In this document: piece after piece, positions 8,901 to 15,463 of the stretch | Position numbering within the stretch: position 1 is the first letter of the stretch | Layout: each line of letters starts with the position of its first letter | Source of the DNA: Clostridia bacterium | Lineage (GTDB): Bacteria; Bacillota; Clostridia; Oscillospirales; CAG-272 | Direction: 5' to 3' | NCBI GenBank assembly: GCA_017457465.1 | Contig: JAFTHJ010000190.1 | Span: forward strand, 1-16,402 | DNA length: 16,402 nt | Made by a program: the position numbers and the translations under genes | The notes under the pieces: generated by a model | Databases searched by the model: none | What the model was told of the DNA's origin: nothing | The model's input: the letters and a program-made list of their open reading frames with translations, nothing else

Positions 8901-9592
8901 ACCTTACATCCAAGGGTATTTCGGATTCTGTAGAAAGCTTCGCAAAGAAGATAGCAGAGTCGCAGATAATCTTCGTACCCGGTGGATTCTCGGGCGGCGA
9001 CGAGCCTGACGGTTCGGGTAAGTTCATCACCGCATTCTTCCGCAACGGCGCTATCAAGGAGCAGGTAAACGAGCTGCTCAAAACTCGCGGCGGACTTATG
9101 TGCGGTATCTGTAACGGATTCCAGGCGCTTATCAAGCTTGGTCTCGTTCCTTACGGCGAGATAATCGACACCGATGAGAACTGTCCTACTCTGACATTTA
9201 ACTCTATCGGACGCCACCAGTCGCGTCTCGTTCGCACGAGAATCGCGTCGAACAAGTCTCCTTGGTTCGCAAACACCAAGGCTGGTGAGGTATACACCGT
9301 TCCGATATCTCACGGAGAGGGAAGATTCCTCGCATCCGACGAGCTTATAGCACAACTTGCCGCTAACGGTCAGATTGCTACGCAGTATGTTGACCTTAAC
9401 GGTGTGCCTACATCCGATATCCTCTTTAACCCCAACAATTCCTGTCACGCTATCGAGGGAATTACTTCTCCCGACGGTCACGTGCTTGGAAAGATGGGTC
9501 ACTCCGAGCGTATCGGCAAGGGACTTTACAAGAATGTGTACGGCGAATACGATATGAAGATGTTCGAATCCGCTGTTGAGTATTTTAAATAA
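5906..9592 (+). CDS. purL: Phosphoribosylformylglycinamidine synthase, single-chain PurL
   Basis: A 1228-residue large-type FGAM synthase that combines the PurS-like, synthetase and glutaminase parts in one chain, as in Proteobacteria, rather than the PurS/PurQ/PurL complex of Bacillus. Seen in order: SDHCRHTTF, the ATP/metal segment THNHPTEIEPFGGAATC, RDPLSGRSYVYAAMRVTG, FGAGGVSVAIGELADG, IGGKDSMSGSF, and a C-terminal class I glutaminase with FPGTNCEYDSAKAF, the nucleophile Cys1069 in GICNGFQ, and SHGEGRF. GGAG at 5894-5897 precedes the ATG. It is the last gene of the operon and ends 9 nt before a strong hairpin terminator. Length is close to clostridial single-chain PurL; no truncation is seen. 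Confidence 0.97.
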   Translation: MVYRVYVEKKSELANEAASLLGEIKNLLQIDGVTGVRILNRYDVENIDKQLFDYAVSTVFSEPQLDIVTYDYENDGSTDFAVEYLPGQFDQRADSAAQCIQIISQGERPTVKTARIYKIYGDVSAATIDAIKKYVINPVESREASFETYETLAMAYTVPESVATLGGFTDLDERGLADFIAQYGLAMDIDDIRFCRDYFRTEQRDPTITEIKMIDTYWSDHCRHTTFLTTIDSVEFEDETIKAAYDEYVATRAAIGRTKPINLMDVATVAVRYLKANGKLPKLDESEEINACTVKIKVNVQGEEQDWLLLFKNETHNHPTEIEPFGGAATCIGGAIRDPLSGRSYVYAAMRVTGAGDPLLPVSETMEGKLPQRKIVTTAAAGYSSYGNQIGLATGQVDELYHSGYVAKRMEIGAVIAAAPAENVRREVPTPGDIIILLGGRTGRDGCGGATGSSKSHTLHSLESCGAEVQKGNAPEERKLQRLFRNPEASKLIKRCNDFGAGGVSVAIGELADGLDINLNAVPKKYEGLDGTELAISESQERMAVVVAPEDVEKFRALATAENLESTVVATVKAEPRLKMTWNDKVIVDLSREFLNSNGAEKHINIKANAPEDYRKAPVNDFAKGMRELVSDLNVCSKRGLSERFDSTIGAGSVLMPFGGKNQSTPIQAMVHKVSVEKADTDTCSVMSWGFNPFISEKSPYHGAYLAVVESVSKLIAAGASFEDVYLTFQEYFEKPMKEPTRWGKPLSALLGAFKAQMELGIGSIGGKDSMSGSFENIDVPPTLVSFAVTTDKIDNIVTNDMKAAGHKVICLCPEYDANGLPVAASLMETFDKVTKLMREGKVYSAYTPTYGGIAEAIFKMCIGNGLGFEFSDALSVSEIFEYNYGAFLLEVDADTAGQSIGKVTADAAFTHCGISVAEDELNEAYENKLESVFATNAREAEGEIPTYPYNAENRSAAIIKCAKPKVLIPVFPGTNCEYDSAKAFARAGAETEIFVVNNLTSKGISDSVESFAKKIAESQIIFVPGGFSGGDEPDGSGKFITAFFRNGAIKEQVNELLKTRGGLMCGICNGFQALIKLGLVPYGEIIDTDENCPTLTFNSIGRHQSRLVRTRIASNKSPWFANTKAGEVYTVPISHGEGRFLASDELIAQLAANGQIATQYVDLNGVPTSDILFNPNNSCHAIEGITSPDGHVLGKMGHSERIGKGLYKNVYGEYDMKMFESAVEYFK

Positions 9593-9601
9593 GACCTGAT
9601 T

Positions 9602-9651
9602 AAAGGGGCGGGGGAAGAACTTTTGCAAAAGTTCTTCCCCCGCCCCTTTTT
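9602..9651 (+). terminator. Terminator of the purine operon (23-bp GC-rich hairpin)
   Basis: The arms at 9602-9624 and 9627-9649 are perfectly complementary over 23 bp around a 2-nt centre, with T residues at 9647-9651. It sits 9 nt after the purL stop. It is also the left unit of the inverted hairpin pair annotated at 9602-9820, so a repeat element appears to supply the terminator. Confidence 0.85.
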
Positions 9652-9820
9652 CAAAAACTTTAAATCTATTGGAACTTATGGATTTTAAGTGAGGATATGA
9701 CCCTCTGGATAGGGCTTAAGATTATGCCATGGACCATTTATTTAAAGTTCTTGAAGAGAGGATAGGGGCGTGGGGGAAGGAGAGAAAGCTTCTTTCAAGA
9801 AGTTTCTCTCCTTCCCCCAC
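9602..9820. repeat. Inverted pair of related hairpin repeats (candidate REP/MITE-like element)
   Basis: Unit one (9602-9665) is a long hairpin with GCGGGGGAAG near its outer edge, then CGCCCCT, a short linker, and CAAAAACTTTAAAT. Unit two, read on the minus strand from 9820 to 9740, has the same order: a 24-bp hairpin (9770-9820, one bulged base) beginning GTGGGGGAAG, then GCCCCT, a linker, and CAAGAACTTTAAAT. The two units point at each other. The 75 bp between them is itself partly symmetrical (TTTTAAG 9683-9690 region against CTTAAG 9716-9721 region). No ORF or transposase is present. The stems differ in sequence while keeping pairing, suggesting selection on structure. Confidence 0.62.
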
Positions 9821-9834
9821 ATTATAATCAATAT

Positions 9835-10623
9835 TTATCTCTTCTTCAATTTTCCTACTACTCTGCCGCAGCAGACTGCTTCGCTGAAGCTGCGGATAAG
9901 AATATCGGCATATTCGGGATTAAGCGATATAAGTCTGTCGCCGCCGAATTTTTTGAAATATCCGTCGCCGTCAAGAACGAAGATACCAAGCTCACCCACC
10001 TCGACCGAATCGCAATCCTCAACGAGAACGAGGTCGCCGTTGTGGTAGACAGGCTCCATACTGTTTCCGCTGACACGTAGCGCGAAATCGCAGGTAGCGG
10101 TTTTTTCGTTATCGGGAATACTTATCTCCTCGGCGGTAGTGTCGTCAAGATATACACCGGGACCCGCTGAAACAGGCATTTGATAAACGGGAATCGTTCT
10201 TCTCGCCAGACCGCCCGAGGCTTCCATATAGCTTATCTTGCGGCTTACACTGCTTCTTGGGATGACGATAGTGGTTTTTTCACGGGAGGATGCGGGAGCT
10301 GTGCGCTCAAGCTCCTTTTTGACCACCATCTTGACAAGCTCACATCCGTGAGTATCAAGCAGTCTGTAATTCTCGACGAGAGCTATCTCATCGGGGGAGA
10401 GCGTATAGTTATTTGTGTTCTCGGAAACTCCGCTCACTATGTAATCAAGGGTACAACCGAGCGCATCCGCAATGGCGACTATATTCACGAGCTTCGGCGA
10501 GTCGCTGATACCCGCGAGTATCTTGCTCAAGGTTCCGAGCGGAATGCCCGTCATCTCGGAGAGCTGGTCGTTGGTTATCTTTCTTTCGCTTTTGATTTTC
10601 TTTATTCTTTCAATATAATCCAT
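9835..10623 (-). CDS. HTH plus S24-peptidase transcriptional repressor (CI/LexA-like)
   Basis: A 262-residue protein. Residues 5-62 form an XRE-type helix-turn-helix domain (DQLSEMTGIPLGTLSKILAG). A linker rich in charged residues follows, and from about 145 comes a LexA/S24 autoprotease domain. Ser188 (in SGNSMEP) and Lys224 or Lys225 (in GYFKKFG) are the expected Ser/Lys dyad, and Ala153-Gly154 (VSAGPG) is a plausible self-cleavage site. The protein could therefore be a repressor inactivated by RecA-stimulated cleavage, as for CI and LexA, but it lacks the LexA winged-helix N-terminus. GAGGA lies 7 nt before the ATG. It has its own promoter with an inverted repeat and is followed by repeats, not phage genes. 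Targets are unknown. Confidence 0.85.
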   Translation of the reverse strand: MDYIERIKKIKSERKITNDQLSEMTGIPLGTLSKILAGISDSPKLVNIVAIADALGCTLDYIVSGVSENTNNYTLSPDEIALVENYRLLDTHGCELVKMVVKKELERTAPASSREKTTIVIPRSSVSRKISYMEASGGLARRTIPVYQMPVSAGPGVYLDDTTAEEISIPDNEKTATCDFALRVSGNSMEPVYHNGDLVLVEDCDSVEVGELGIFVLDGDGYFKKFGGDRLISLNPEYADILIRSFSEAVCCGRVVGKLKKR

Positions 10624-10658
10624 AATATTTTCCTCGCGAAAATTCTTATTATGGAAAC

Positions 10659-10687
10659 ATTATAACATACAAATTTCGACTTGTAAA
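10659..10687 (-). promoter_or_regulatory. Promoter of the S24 repressor gene with possible autoregulatory operator
   Basis: On the minus strand TTTACA (10687-10682) and TATAAT (10664-10659) are 17 bp apart, with TG one base ahead of the -10 (extended -10). An inverted repeat, TACAA at 10668-10672 and TTGTA at 10681-10685, occupies the spacer and the -35 edge. That is where a self-repressing HTH protein would be expected to bind. Promoter call is good; operator call is inference. Confidence 0.65.
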
Positions 10688-10691
10688 GGGG

Positions 10692-10715
10692 TTTTTGAAA
10701 ATATTTTTCCAAAAA
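10692..10715 (-). terminator. Weak AT-rich hairpin after spoIIP
   Basis: TTTTTG (10692-10697) pairs with CAAAAA (10710-10715), extended by AAAA/TTTT with one bulge. It lies 18 nt downstream of the spoIIP stop on the minus strand. The stem is almost entirely A-T, so termination would be inefficient. Confidence 0.3.
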
Positions 10716-10733
10716 CGGTATTTTTTTAAGAAA

Positions 10734-11975
10734 TCACATCATTTTTACAAGCGGAATAAGCTCCTCGGCGGCGAGTTTGGCGGCGTTTTTTGCCTCCTCA
10801 AGGCTGTTTCCACAAGCACCTACCTCAAGCAGCAGAGAGAAAGGGGAGAGCTCCTGATTATAGGTCGAGGAGCGAAGATAGGCGGGACGGCAGAGATTGC
10901 CGTATTTTTTGTTCAGTGCCTCCCGAAGCTTGAGAGCGAGAGCGAGATTGTTCTGCCACGAGGGACAGGACTCTCCTCCCCAGTCACTTCCGACCACGCA
11001 CATAAGCTGGGCGGTGGGTTTTGAATTTACTACCGTCACGGGGCGTACAAGCTCACCCGTGCTTTTTATTACCGCATCGCGGTGCAGGTCGATAACAAGC
11101 TTTATCGAGGGGTATTTTGCAAGGTATTGCTTTATCGTCTCCTCGGCTCTGCTGTATGAATCTTTATACTGTATTCTGTCGTGCATTACAGTGCAGTGAA
11201 GCGTGGAAATGCCGTTTTTGTTCAATGTTTCCGCCATAACCGCGCCCACAGCTACCACATTTTTAGATGTATCCTCCGAACGCGCTATCTCACCGCCGTT
11301 GTCGAGATAGGATATAGCTCCGTTTTCCGAATATCCCTCGGTTCCGTGCGTGTGTATTATAAGCACGAGAGGCGCGTTCGTTGAGGCTATATATGATGGC
11401 GAGTTTGACGGCGCGAAGTTAGCGGCAAGGAGCGACTTTGTGTCGGGGGAATAGCCTGTGGAATTGTATATATAGTCCGCGCCCTGCGAGGAAAGAGAGA
11501 GGTCCATAGGTATGATAGCGGTCTCTCCGTCGGGAATCCTTGAATAGTCAAAGTCATATATCGAGGAGGGGTCATTAATGGTGGGGGTGTCGGGTGGAGT
11601 GGTGCTTTCGGGTGTGTCGGGATTTTGGGGCGGAGAGGGGATTTTATCCGTTGTATCAAAATCTCCGTTGTAATCGTCCTTTATTTCGTCCTTATTGTAT
11701 GGCGGGAGCTTCCCCGAGAGCTCCATAAGCTCACCCGAAAGGAGTGCGGAGGCAATATTTTCAAGCGTGGGTGAGCCTTTTGCGATGTTGCTCTCGCAGA
11801 GCCCTACGGCTATGAATATAACGGTCAGAGCGACTACGGCTATCGCGGTGGCAAGATATATTCTATACCACCTGCTAATTCGTCTCTCCCTACTTTCGGC
11901 TCTGTATTTTATCTCGGCGGGTGAGAGCAGAGGTCTCTCCTTCGGTGGCTTCAGCCTTTTAATTTTTCCTATCAT
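10734..11975 (-). CDS. spoIIP: Stage II sporulation protein P (SpoIIP), spore-engulfment peptidoglycan hydrolase
   Basis: A 413-residue membrane-anchored protein. A basic N-terminus (1-38) is followed by one membrane segment (about 39-59), a Pro/Thr/Asp-rich low-complexity linker (about 95-145), then the SpoIIP amidase/endopeptidase domain. The segments LVLIIHTHGTEGY (His208 and His210), KLVIDLHRDA (His298) and LLLEVGACGNS are the conserved pieces expected to hold the zinc site. In endospore formers SpoIIP works with SpoIID and SpoIIM to degrade septal peptidoglycan during engulfment. AAAGGAG sits 8 nt before the ATG. It follows gpr by 60 nt on the same strand, the same gpr-spoIIP order as in Bacillus subtilis, so co-transcription is likely. 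The linker is longer than necessary for anchoring and probably disordered. Confidence 0.92.
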   Translation of the reverse strand: MIGKIKRLKPPKERPLLSPAEIKYRAESRERRISRWYRIYLATAIAVVALTVIFIAVGLCESNIAKGSPTLENIASALLSGELMELSGKLPPYNKDEIKDDYNGDFDTTDKIPSPPQNPDTPESTTPPDTPTINDPSSIYDFDYSRIPDGETAIIPMDLSLSSQGADYIYNSTGYSPDTKSLLAANFAPSNSPSYIASTNAPLVLIIHTHGTEGYSENGAISYLDNGGEIARSEDTSKNVVAVGAVMAETLNKNGISTLHCTVMHDRIQYKDSYSRAEETIKQYLAKYPSIKLVIDLHRDAVIKSTGELVRPVTVVNSKPTAQLMCVVGSDWGGESCPSWQNNLALALKLREALNKKYGNLCRPAYLRSSTYNQELSPFSLLLEVGACGNSLEEAKNAAKLAAEELIPLVKMM

Positions 11976-12035
11976 ATTGACTACTCCTTTGAATTTGTAT
12001 TCCTTACAATATATTCATATGGGAGCAGTAATATG

Positions 12036-12923
12036 TCATACGCACAGGGCAAGGTCTATGGCTCTTGATATCATAAGACTTACACTGTCGGCAATAACGT
12101 CGCTTTCCTTTGGGGAGACGAAAAATCCCTTTTCGTTGTCAAGCACACTCTTTAATTTATCCTCGGCACACTCTATCCCCGCGCGTTCAAGTGCATCGTA
12201 AACCAGAGTAGCGGAGTCGACCACGGTGGGAACTCCAAGAGCTATTACGGGTATGCCGAGGTTTTCGCGGTTTATCGCCTTTCGCAGATTTCCGATTCCC
12301 GAGCCCGGGCTGATTCCGCTGTCGGATATCTGAACGGTTGCGGCAAGACGCTCACAGCTTCTCGCCGCCAGAGCGTCGACGGCAATAACGATGTCTGGCG
12401 AGGTGTTGTTCACGGCGCCTCTGATAAGCTCAAGCGTTTCTATGCCTGTCTGCGCGAGTACCCCGGGGGCTATCGCGGACACTGTGCATTGACCGATATC
12501 GTTGAAAATTTTATCGCTGATGCTTGGAATATGGCGGGTTACGGTAAGCTTGGATACAGTTCGCGGTCCTATAGCGTCGGGGGTTATCTCTGCGTTTCCG
12601 AGCCCTGCCACAAGAACGCTGAAGCTCTTGCTTATCTTCTTGCCGCAAAGCTCGGTTATCATTGCTCGAAGCTCCTCTCCGAGAGTCAGCGAGGTATCCT
12701 CAAGCTCTCGCTCGGAAAAAAGCCACATTCTTCCGCATACAAGCGTTATATAGCGTCCCTGACTTCTTCCGTATTTCTTTACAAGCTCCTGTGAATTTAT
12801 GTCAAGACGGCATATTCTGACTCCTCTTTTTTCGCTCTCTGAATATTCTCCTGACTGTCTTATATTTGCACTCATAGCGTAATTGCTCTCAAGCGCAAGG
12901 TCGGAATAGATACGGTCGTTCAT
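12036..12923 (-). CDS. gpr: Germination protease GPR (spore SASP endopeptidase)
   Basis: A 295-residue aspartic-type protease that degrades small acid-soluble spore proteins at germination. Family segments visible are YSDLALES near the N-terminus (the zymogen-processing region), AGLGNAEITPDAIGP with Asp116, CTVSAIAPGVLAQTGIE, and VIAVDALAARS with Asp183. The two Asp residues correspond to the conserved catalytic pair. The ATG at 12923 is chosen over a possible GTG at 12986 because GGAGGAG (12933-12927) lies just upstream and the extra 21 residues are Asn-rich and not family-like. The protein is shorter than the Bacillus enzyme (about 370 residues), as in other Clostridia. spoIIP follows. Confidence 0.92.
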   Translation of the reverse strand: MNDRIYSDLALESNYAMSANIRQSGEYSESEKRGVRICRLDINSQELVKKYGRSQGRYITLVCGRMWLFSERELEDTSLTLGEELRAMITELCGKKISKSFSVLVAGLGNAEITPDAIGPRTVSKLTVTRHIPSISDKIFNDIGQCTVSAIAPGVLAQTGIETLELIRGAVNNTSPDIVIAVDALAARSCERLAATVQISDSGISPGSGIGNLRKAINRENLGIPVIALGVPTVVDSATLVYDALERAGIECAEDKLKSVLDNEKGFFVSPKESDVIADSVSLMISRAIDLALCV

Positions 12924-13023
12924 TTTCTCCTCCGTGATATTTTCAAAACTGTTATTATTATTTGACCGAATCCTCATTATATCCACTTGGAAAATATTTT
13001 TTAGAGAAATTCAATGTTTAAAA

Positions 13024-13053
13024 TGCACAACGAAATAAAGGAAAAATTGTGCA
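13024..13053. promoter_or_regulatory. Inverted repeat between gpr and the binding-protein gene
   Basis: TGCACAA (13024-13030) and TTGTGCA (13047-13053) form a perfect 7-bp inverted repeat with a 16-nt gap, in the divergent gpr/oppA intergenic region and 36 bp upstream of the oppA -35 box. It could be a regulator binding site or a leader hairpin. No regulator can be named. Confidence 0.35.
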
Positions 13054-13088
13054 GATATCCGAAAGTTTTTTCTTTGTTATTATTAACA

Positions 13089-13117
13089 TTGATTTTAAGT
13101 TGAAATAATGTTATAAT
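13089..13117 (+). promoter_or_regulatory. Sigma-A-type promoter of the oligopeptide-binding protein gene
   Basis: TTGATT (13089-13094) and TATAAT (13112-13117) are 17 bp apart, with a TG extended -10 at 13109-13110. It lies 62 nt before the start codon in an otherwise AT-rich intergenic region. Confidence 0.75.
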
Positions 13118-13179
13118 ATACTGAATTAATTCTCGAAAAAGGTTAATCAGTTCTGTAAACCAGAGGAGGTTTTTTAAAA

Positions 13180-15078
13180 ATGGCAAAAAGAGTTCTTGCG
13201 CTGGCGCTCTGTATCATCATGATCGCTTCCGCTTTGGTCGGATGCGCAAAGAAAGATGAGAACGACAAAGGTGCGTATGTTTATATGTATCTGACGGATA
13301 TGGTCTATGACCTTGACCCCGCTCATGCGTATGAAAATGAATCTGCTTTAAGAATAATCAGCTTGGTTTTTGACAATCTGTTTGTTCTCGATGAGAACGG
13401 AAAGGTTAAGAAGTCTCTCGCAAAGAGCTATAAGATTTCGGAAAATGAGCAGCTCGGCGAGTATAAGATGACTATAGAGCTTAAGGATACCTCTTGGACA
13501 GACGGTATCGCGGTTTCCGCAAACGACGTTGTTTACGCTTGGAAGCGTATTATGACAGTTGAGGATTCTTATGAGGCTGCGTCTCTTCTGTTCGACATAA
13601 AGAATGCCCGTGCTGTTAAAGAGGGTGATGCTACGATAGACGACCTCGGAATATACGCGCTCAACGAGAAGACGCTTGAGATAATCTTTGAGGAGAAGAT
13701 AGACTACGACCAGTTCCTTCTTAACATCACAAGCTATGCGCTCGTACCTCTGCGTGAGGAGATAGTTACGAGAAGCTACGACTGGGCAAAGAAGGGCTCG
13801 ACTATGGTATCGAGCGGTCCGTTCCGTCTCAGAAGCGTGTCCTACGAAGAGGAAGACGCACAGATGGTTCTCGAGAGAAACTCCTATTATTTCCGCGACC
13901 TCAAGAAGGATGATGTTGATAAATCGGTTACTCCCTACAGAATTATCATAGATTACTCAAAGACAGACGACGAAATAATGGCGGCGTACGAGGCAGGAGA
14001 AATCTTCTATGTTGGAGATATTCCGCTCTCCGTCCGCGGTGATTATAAGGATGTTGCCGAGATAACAGATGCGTTAAGCACACATACATACGTTCTCAAT
14101 CACGATGCCGTTATAAGATATTATAACGCAGAGGGCTTTGAGGCACTCTCCTCTAATGAGATACTCTTCAGCACCGATAAGGGACAGATTGCAAAGGGAA
14201 TGGTTGAAGGCGTTCCGCTTGTAGAGGGAACAGACGGCGATAAGATATTCGCAGACGCCGATGTTAGAAAGGCTCTCTCTCTCGCTATCGACAGAGAGGC
14301 TATAGCCGAGGCGGTTGTATTTGCTAAAGCCGCTACGGGACTTGTTCCTTATGGCGTATTCGATGCGGATTCCGCAAAGAAGTCCTTCCGTGAAATTGGC
14401 GGAGAGCTTATCAAGACGTCCGCTGATATGACGGCGGCAAAGGCTGCTCTCGCAGAGTCGGGCGTTGATGCTTCGAAGTATATGTTCGCTATTTCGGTAG
14501 CTTCTTACGACGATGTACATATGAAGATAGCCGAGATGGTTCAGGCGGCATGGGAGGAGCTTGGCTTCCACGTTGCTATAAACGCGATAGACGTTATCAC
14601 CAATGACGATATACTTGAAATGATAGAAGACGTTCCGAGAGATATCAAGGACGACGAATTTGCGGAGAGCTTCAGAGCAGGTGCGTTTGAGGTTGCTGCG
14701 GTTGATTACCACGCATTCTCGGCAGACGCGTATTCCGCTCTCGCGAGACTCGCAAAGGCGTTCTCGGGACAGGGAATGGATATGACCAATACCGACTATA
14801 TTCTCTCTCCTCACGTTTCGGGATATGACAGCGAGGATTACAACGAGAAGATGGAAGAGGTCTTCAAAGAGAAGAATATTGCGGCAAGAGCAACACTTCT
14901 CCACGAGGCAGAGGAAATGATAATCGAGGATATGCCTATTATTCCTATCTGCTTCAACCAGAATGCGGTTCTCATAAGAGAGGAGCTTTCAAAGGTTAAA
15001 GCGACCTACTATTGCCCTGCGATATTCACAAAGGCAAAGCTTAAGGATTACGAGCTTTACGTTCCTGTTGAGGAATAA
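13180..15078 (+). CDS. Extracellular peptide-binding lipoprotein (SBP family 5, OppA-like)
   Basis: A 632-residue solute-binding protein of the oligopeptide/dipeptide class. The N-terminus is a lipoprotein signal peptide with lipobox LVGC and lipidation at Cys22. The mature part shows family-5 features: LVFDNLFVLDENGKVKKSLAKSY, TSWTDGIAVSANDVVYAWKR, DADVRKALSLAIDREAIAEAV, and near the end EEMIIEDMPIIPICF. It should sit on the outer face of the membrane and deliver a peptide-like ligand to an ABC importer. No permease or ATPase gene is adjacent and it has its own promoter and terminator, so it is an orphan binding protein here. It is about 80-100 residues longer than typical OppA. AGAGGAGGT (13162-13170) is a strong ribosome site. 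The ligand cannot be read from sequence. Confidence 0.9.
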   Translation: MAKRVLALALCIIMIASALVGCAKKDENDKGAYVYMYLTDMVYDLDPAHAYENESALRIISLVFDNLFVLDENGKVKKSLAKSYKISENEQLGEYKMTIELKDTSWTDGIAVSANDVVYAWKRIMTVEDSYEAASLLFDIKNARAVKEGDATIDDLGIYALNEKTLEIIFEEKIDYDQFLLNITSYALVPLREEIVTRSYDWAKKGSTMVSSGPFRLRSVSYEEEDAQMVLERNSYYFRDLKKDDVDKSVTPYRIIIDYSKTDDEIMAAYEAGEIFYVGDIPLSVRGDYKDVAEITDALSTHTYVLNHDAVIRYYNAEGFEALSSNEILFSTDKGQIAKGMVEGVPLVEGTDGDKIFADADVRKALSLAIDREAIAEAVVFAKAATGLVPYGVFDADSAKKSFREIGGELIKTSADMTAAKAALAESGVDASKYMFAISVASYDDVHMKIAEMVQAAWEELGFHVAINAIDVITNDDILEMIEDVPRDIKDDEFAESFRAGAFEVAAVDYHAFSADAYSALARLAKAFSGQGMDMTNTDYILSPHVSGYDSEDYNEKMEEVFKEKNIAARATLLHEAEEMIIEDMPIIPICFNQNAVLIREELSKVKATYYCPAIFTKAKLKDYELYVPVEE

Positions 15079-15095
15079 TATAATAAAAAGTATAG

Positions 15096-15129
15096 CAAAA
15101 GCCGATACGAATTTTCGTATCGGCTTTTG
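15096..15129. terminator. Bidirectional terminator between the binding protein and the HTH gene
   Basis: The arms at 15096-15111 and 15114-15129 pair perfectly over 16 bp around a 2-nt centre, with A-rich sequence on the left and a T-rich stretch (ATTTTATCTT) on the right. It lies 17 nt after the oppA stop and 18 nt from the end of the convergent HTH gene, so it can serve both. Confidence 0.85.
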
Positions 15130-15147
15130 ATTTTATCTTGAATTTAA

Positions 15148-15354
15148 TTAATTGTCATTTACATATTCGATAATATCGCAGATATTGCAGTCCAAAGCCG
15201 CGCATATGCGGTCCAGAATATAGCTGTCGTAACGAACTACACGGTTTTTATAGTAGCGGTCTATCGTTTGAAACTTGATGTCGGTTCGCTTGGCTAACTC
15301 ATACCGAGTAATACCGCATTTTTCTAAATATCTATCTATAGTCAGTCTTACCAT
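15148..15354 (-). CDS. Small XRE/Cro-like HTH regulator
   Basis: A 68-residue, single-domain DNA-binding protein. TRYELAKRTDIKFQTIDRYYKN (about 16-37) is written here in two parts: YELAKRTDIK is helix 2 and the turn, FQTIDRYYKN is the recognition helix. ILDRICAALDCNICDIIEY closes the fold in the usual XRE way. The ATG at 15354 is chosen over 15405 because AAAGGAGGG lies just upstream and the extra 17 residues would run through the promoter. It is divergent from the SLOG-fold gene, with which it shares a promoter region that carries repeated sites, so it probably controls itself and that gene. It has no tail or sensor domain. Similar small Cro-like proteins are common in mobile elements and defence islands. 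Confidence 0.82.
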   Translation of the reverse strand: MVRLTIDRYLEKCGITRYELAKRTDIKFQTIDRYYKNRVVRYDSYILDRICAALDCNICDIIEYVNDN

Positions 15355-15376
15355 CAATATCCCTCCTTTGATATAT

Positions 15377-15405
15377 ATATTATCGAATATATACCTGATT
15401 GACAA
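15377..15405 (-). promoter_or_regulatory. Promoter of the small HTH gene
   Basis: On the minus strand TTGTCA (15405-15400) and TAATAT (15382-15377) are 17 bp apart. The -35 overlaps the -35 of the divergent plus-strand promoter, so polymerase cannot occupy both promoters at once. Confidence 0.55.
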
Positions 15406-15443
15406 TTTCCCTATATTAGTATATACTTATATGAGTATATATT
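15386..15443. promoter_or_regulatory. Three phased 10-bp operator-like repeats
   Basis: AATATATACC (15386-15395), AGTATATACT (15418-15427, a perfect palindrome) and AGTATATATT (15434-15443) start 32 and 16 bp apart. The first lies in the spacer of the minus-strand promoter, the second covers the plus-strand -10, and the third covers its predicted start site. This is the arrangement expected for a Cro/CI-like switch, though the region is AT-rich and chance similarity must be allowed for. Confidence 0.45.
15399..15427 (+). promoter_or_regulatory. Promoter of the DUF2493 gene
   Basis: TTGACA (15399-15404) and TATACT (15422-15427) are 17 bp apart. The start codon lies 36 nt after the -10. The -35 is shared with the divergent promoter of the HTH gene. 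Confidence 0.72.
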
Positions 15444-15463
15444 TCTGATGAGGAGGATATTCT

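Noticed and set aside
8366..9628. A 420-codon minus-strand frame opposite the 3' end of purL
   Set aside because: It is antisense to the conserved PurL glutaminase domain, resembles no family, and runs into the terminator hairpin.
12976..12981. TATAAT on the minus strand upstream of gpr as a sigma-A promoter
   Set aside because: The matching -35 position reads CTAAAA, and gpr is normally driven by forespore sigma factors. No convincing sigma F or G boxes were found either, so no gpr promoter is annotated.
15361..15445. CRISPR-like short repeats in the AT-rich HTH/DUF2493 intergenic region
   Set aside because: Units are only 10 bp with 6- and 22-bp gaps and low complexity, which fits operators, not a CRISPR array. 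No CRISPR array or cas gene is seen elsewhere in the window.
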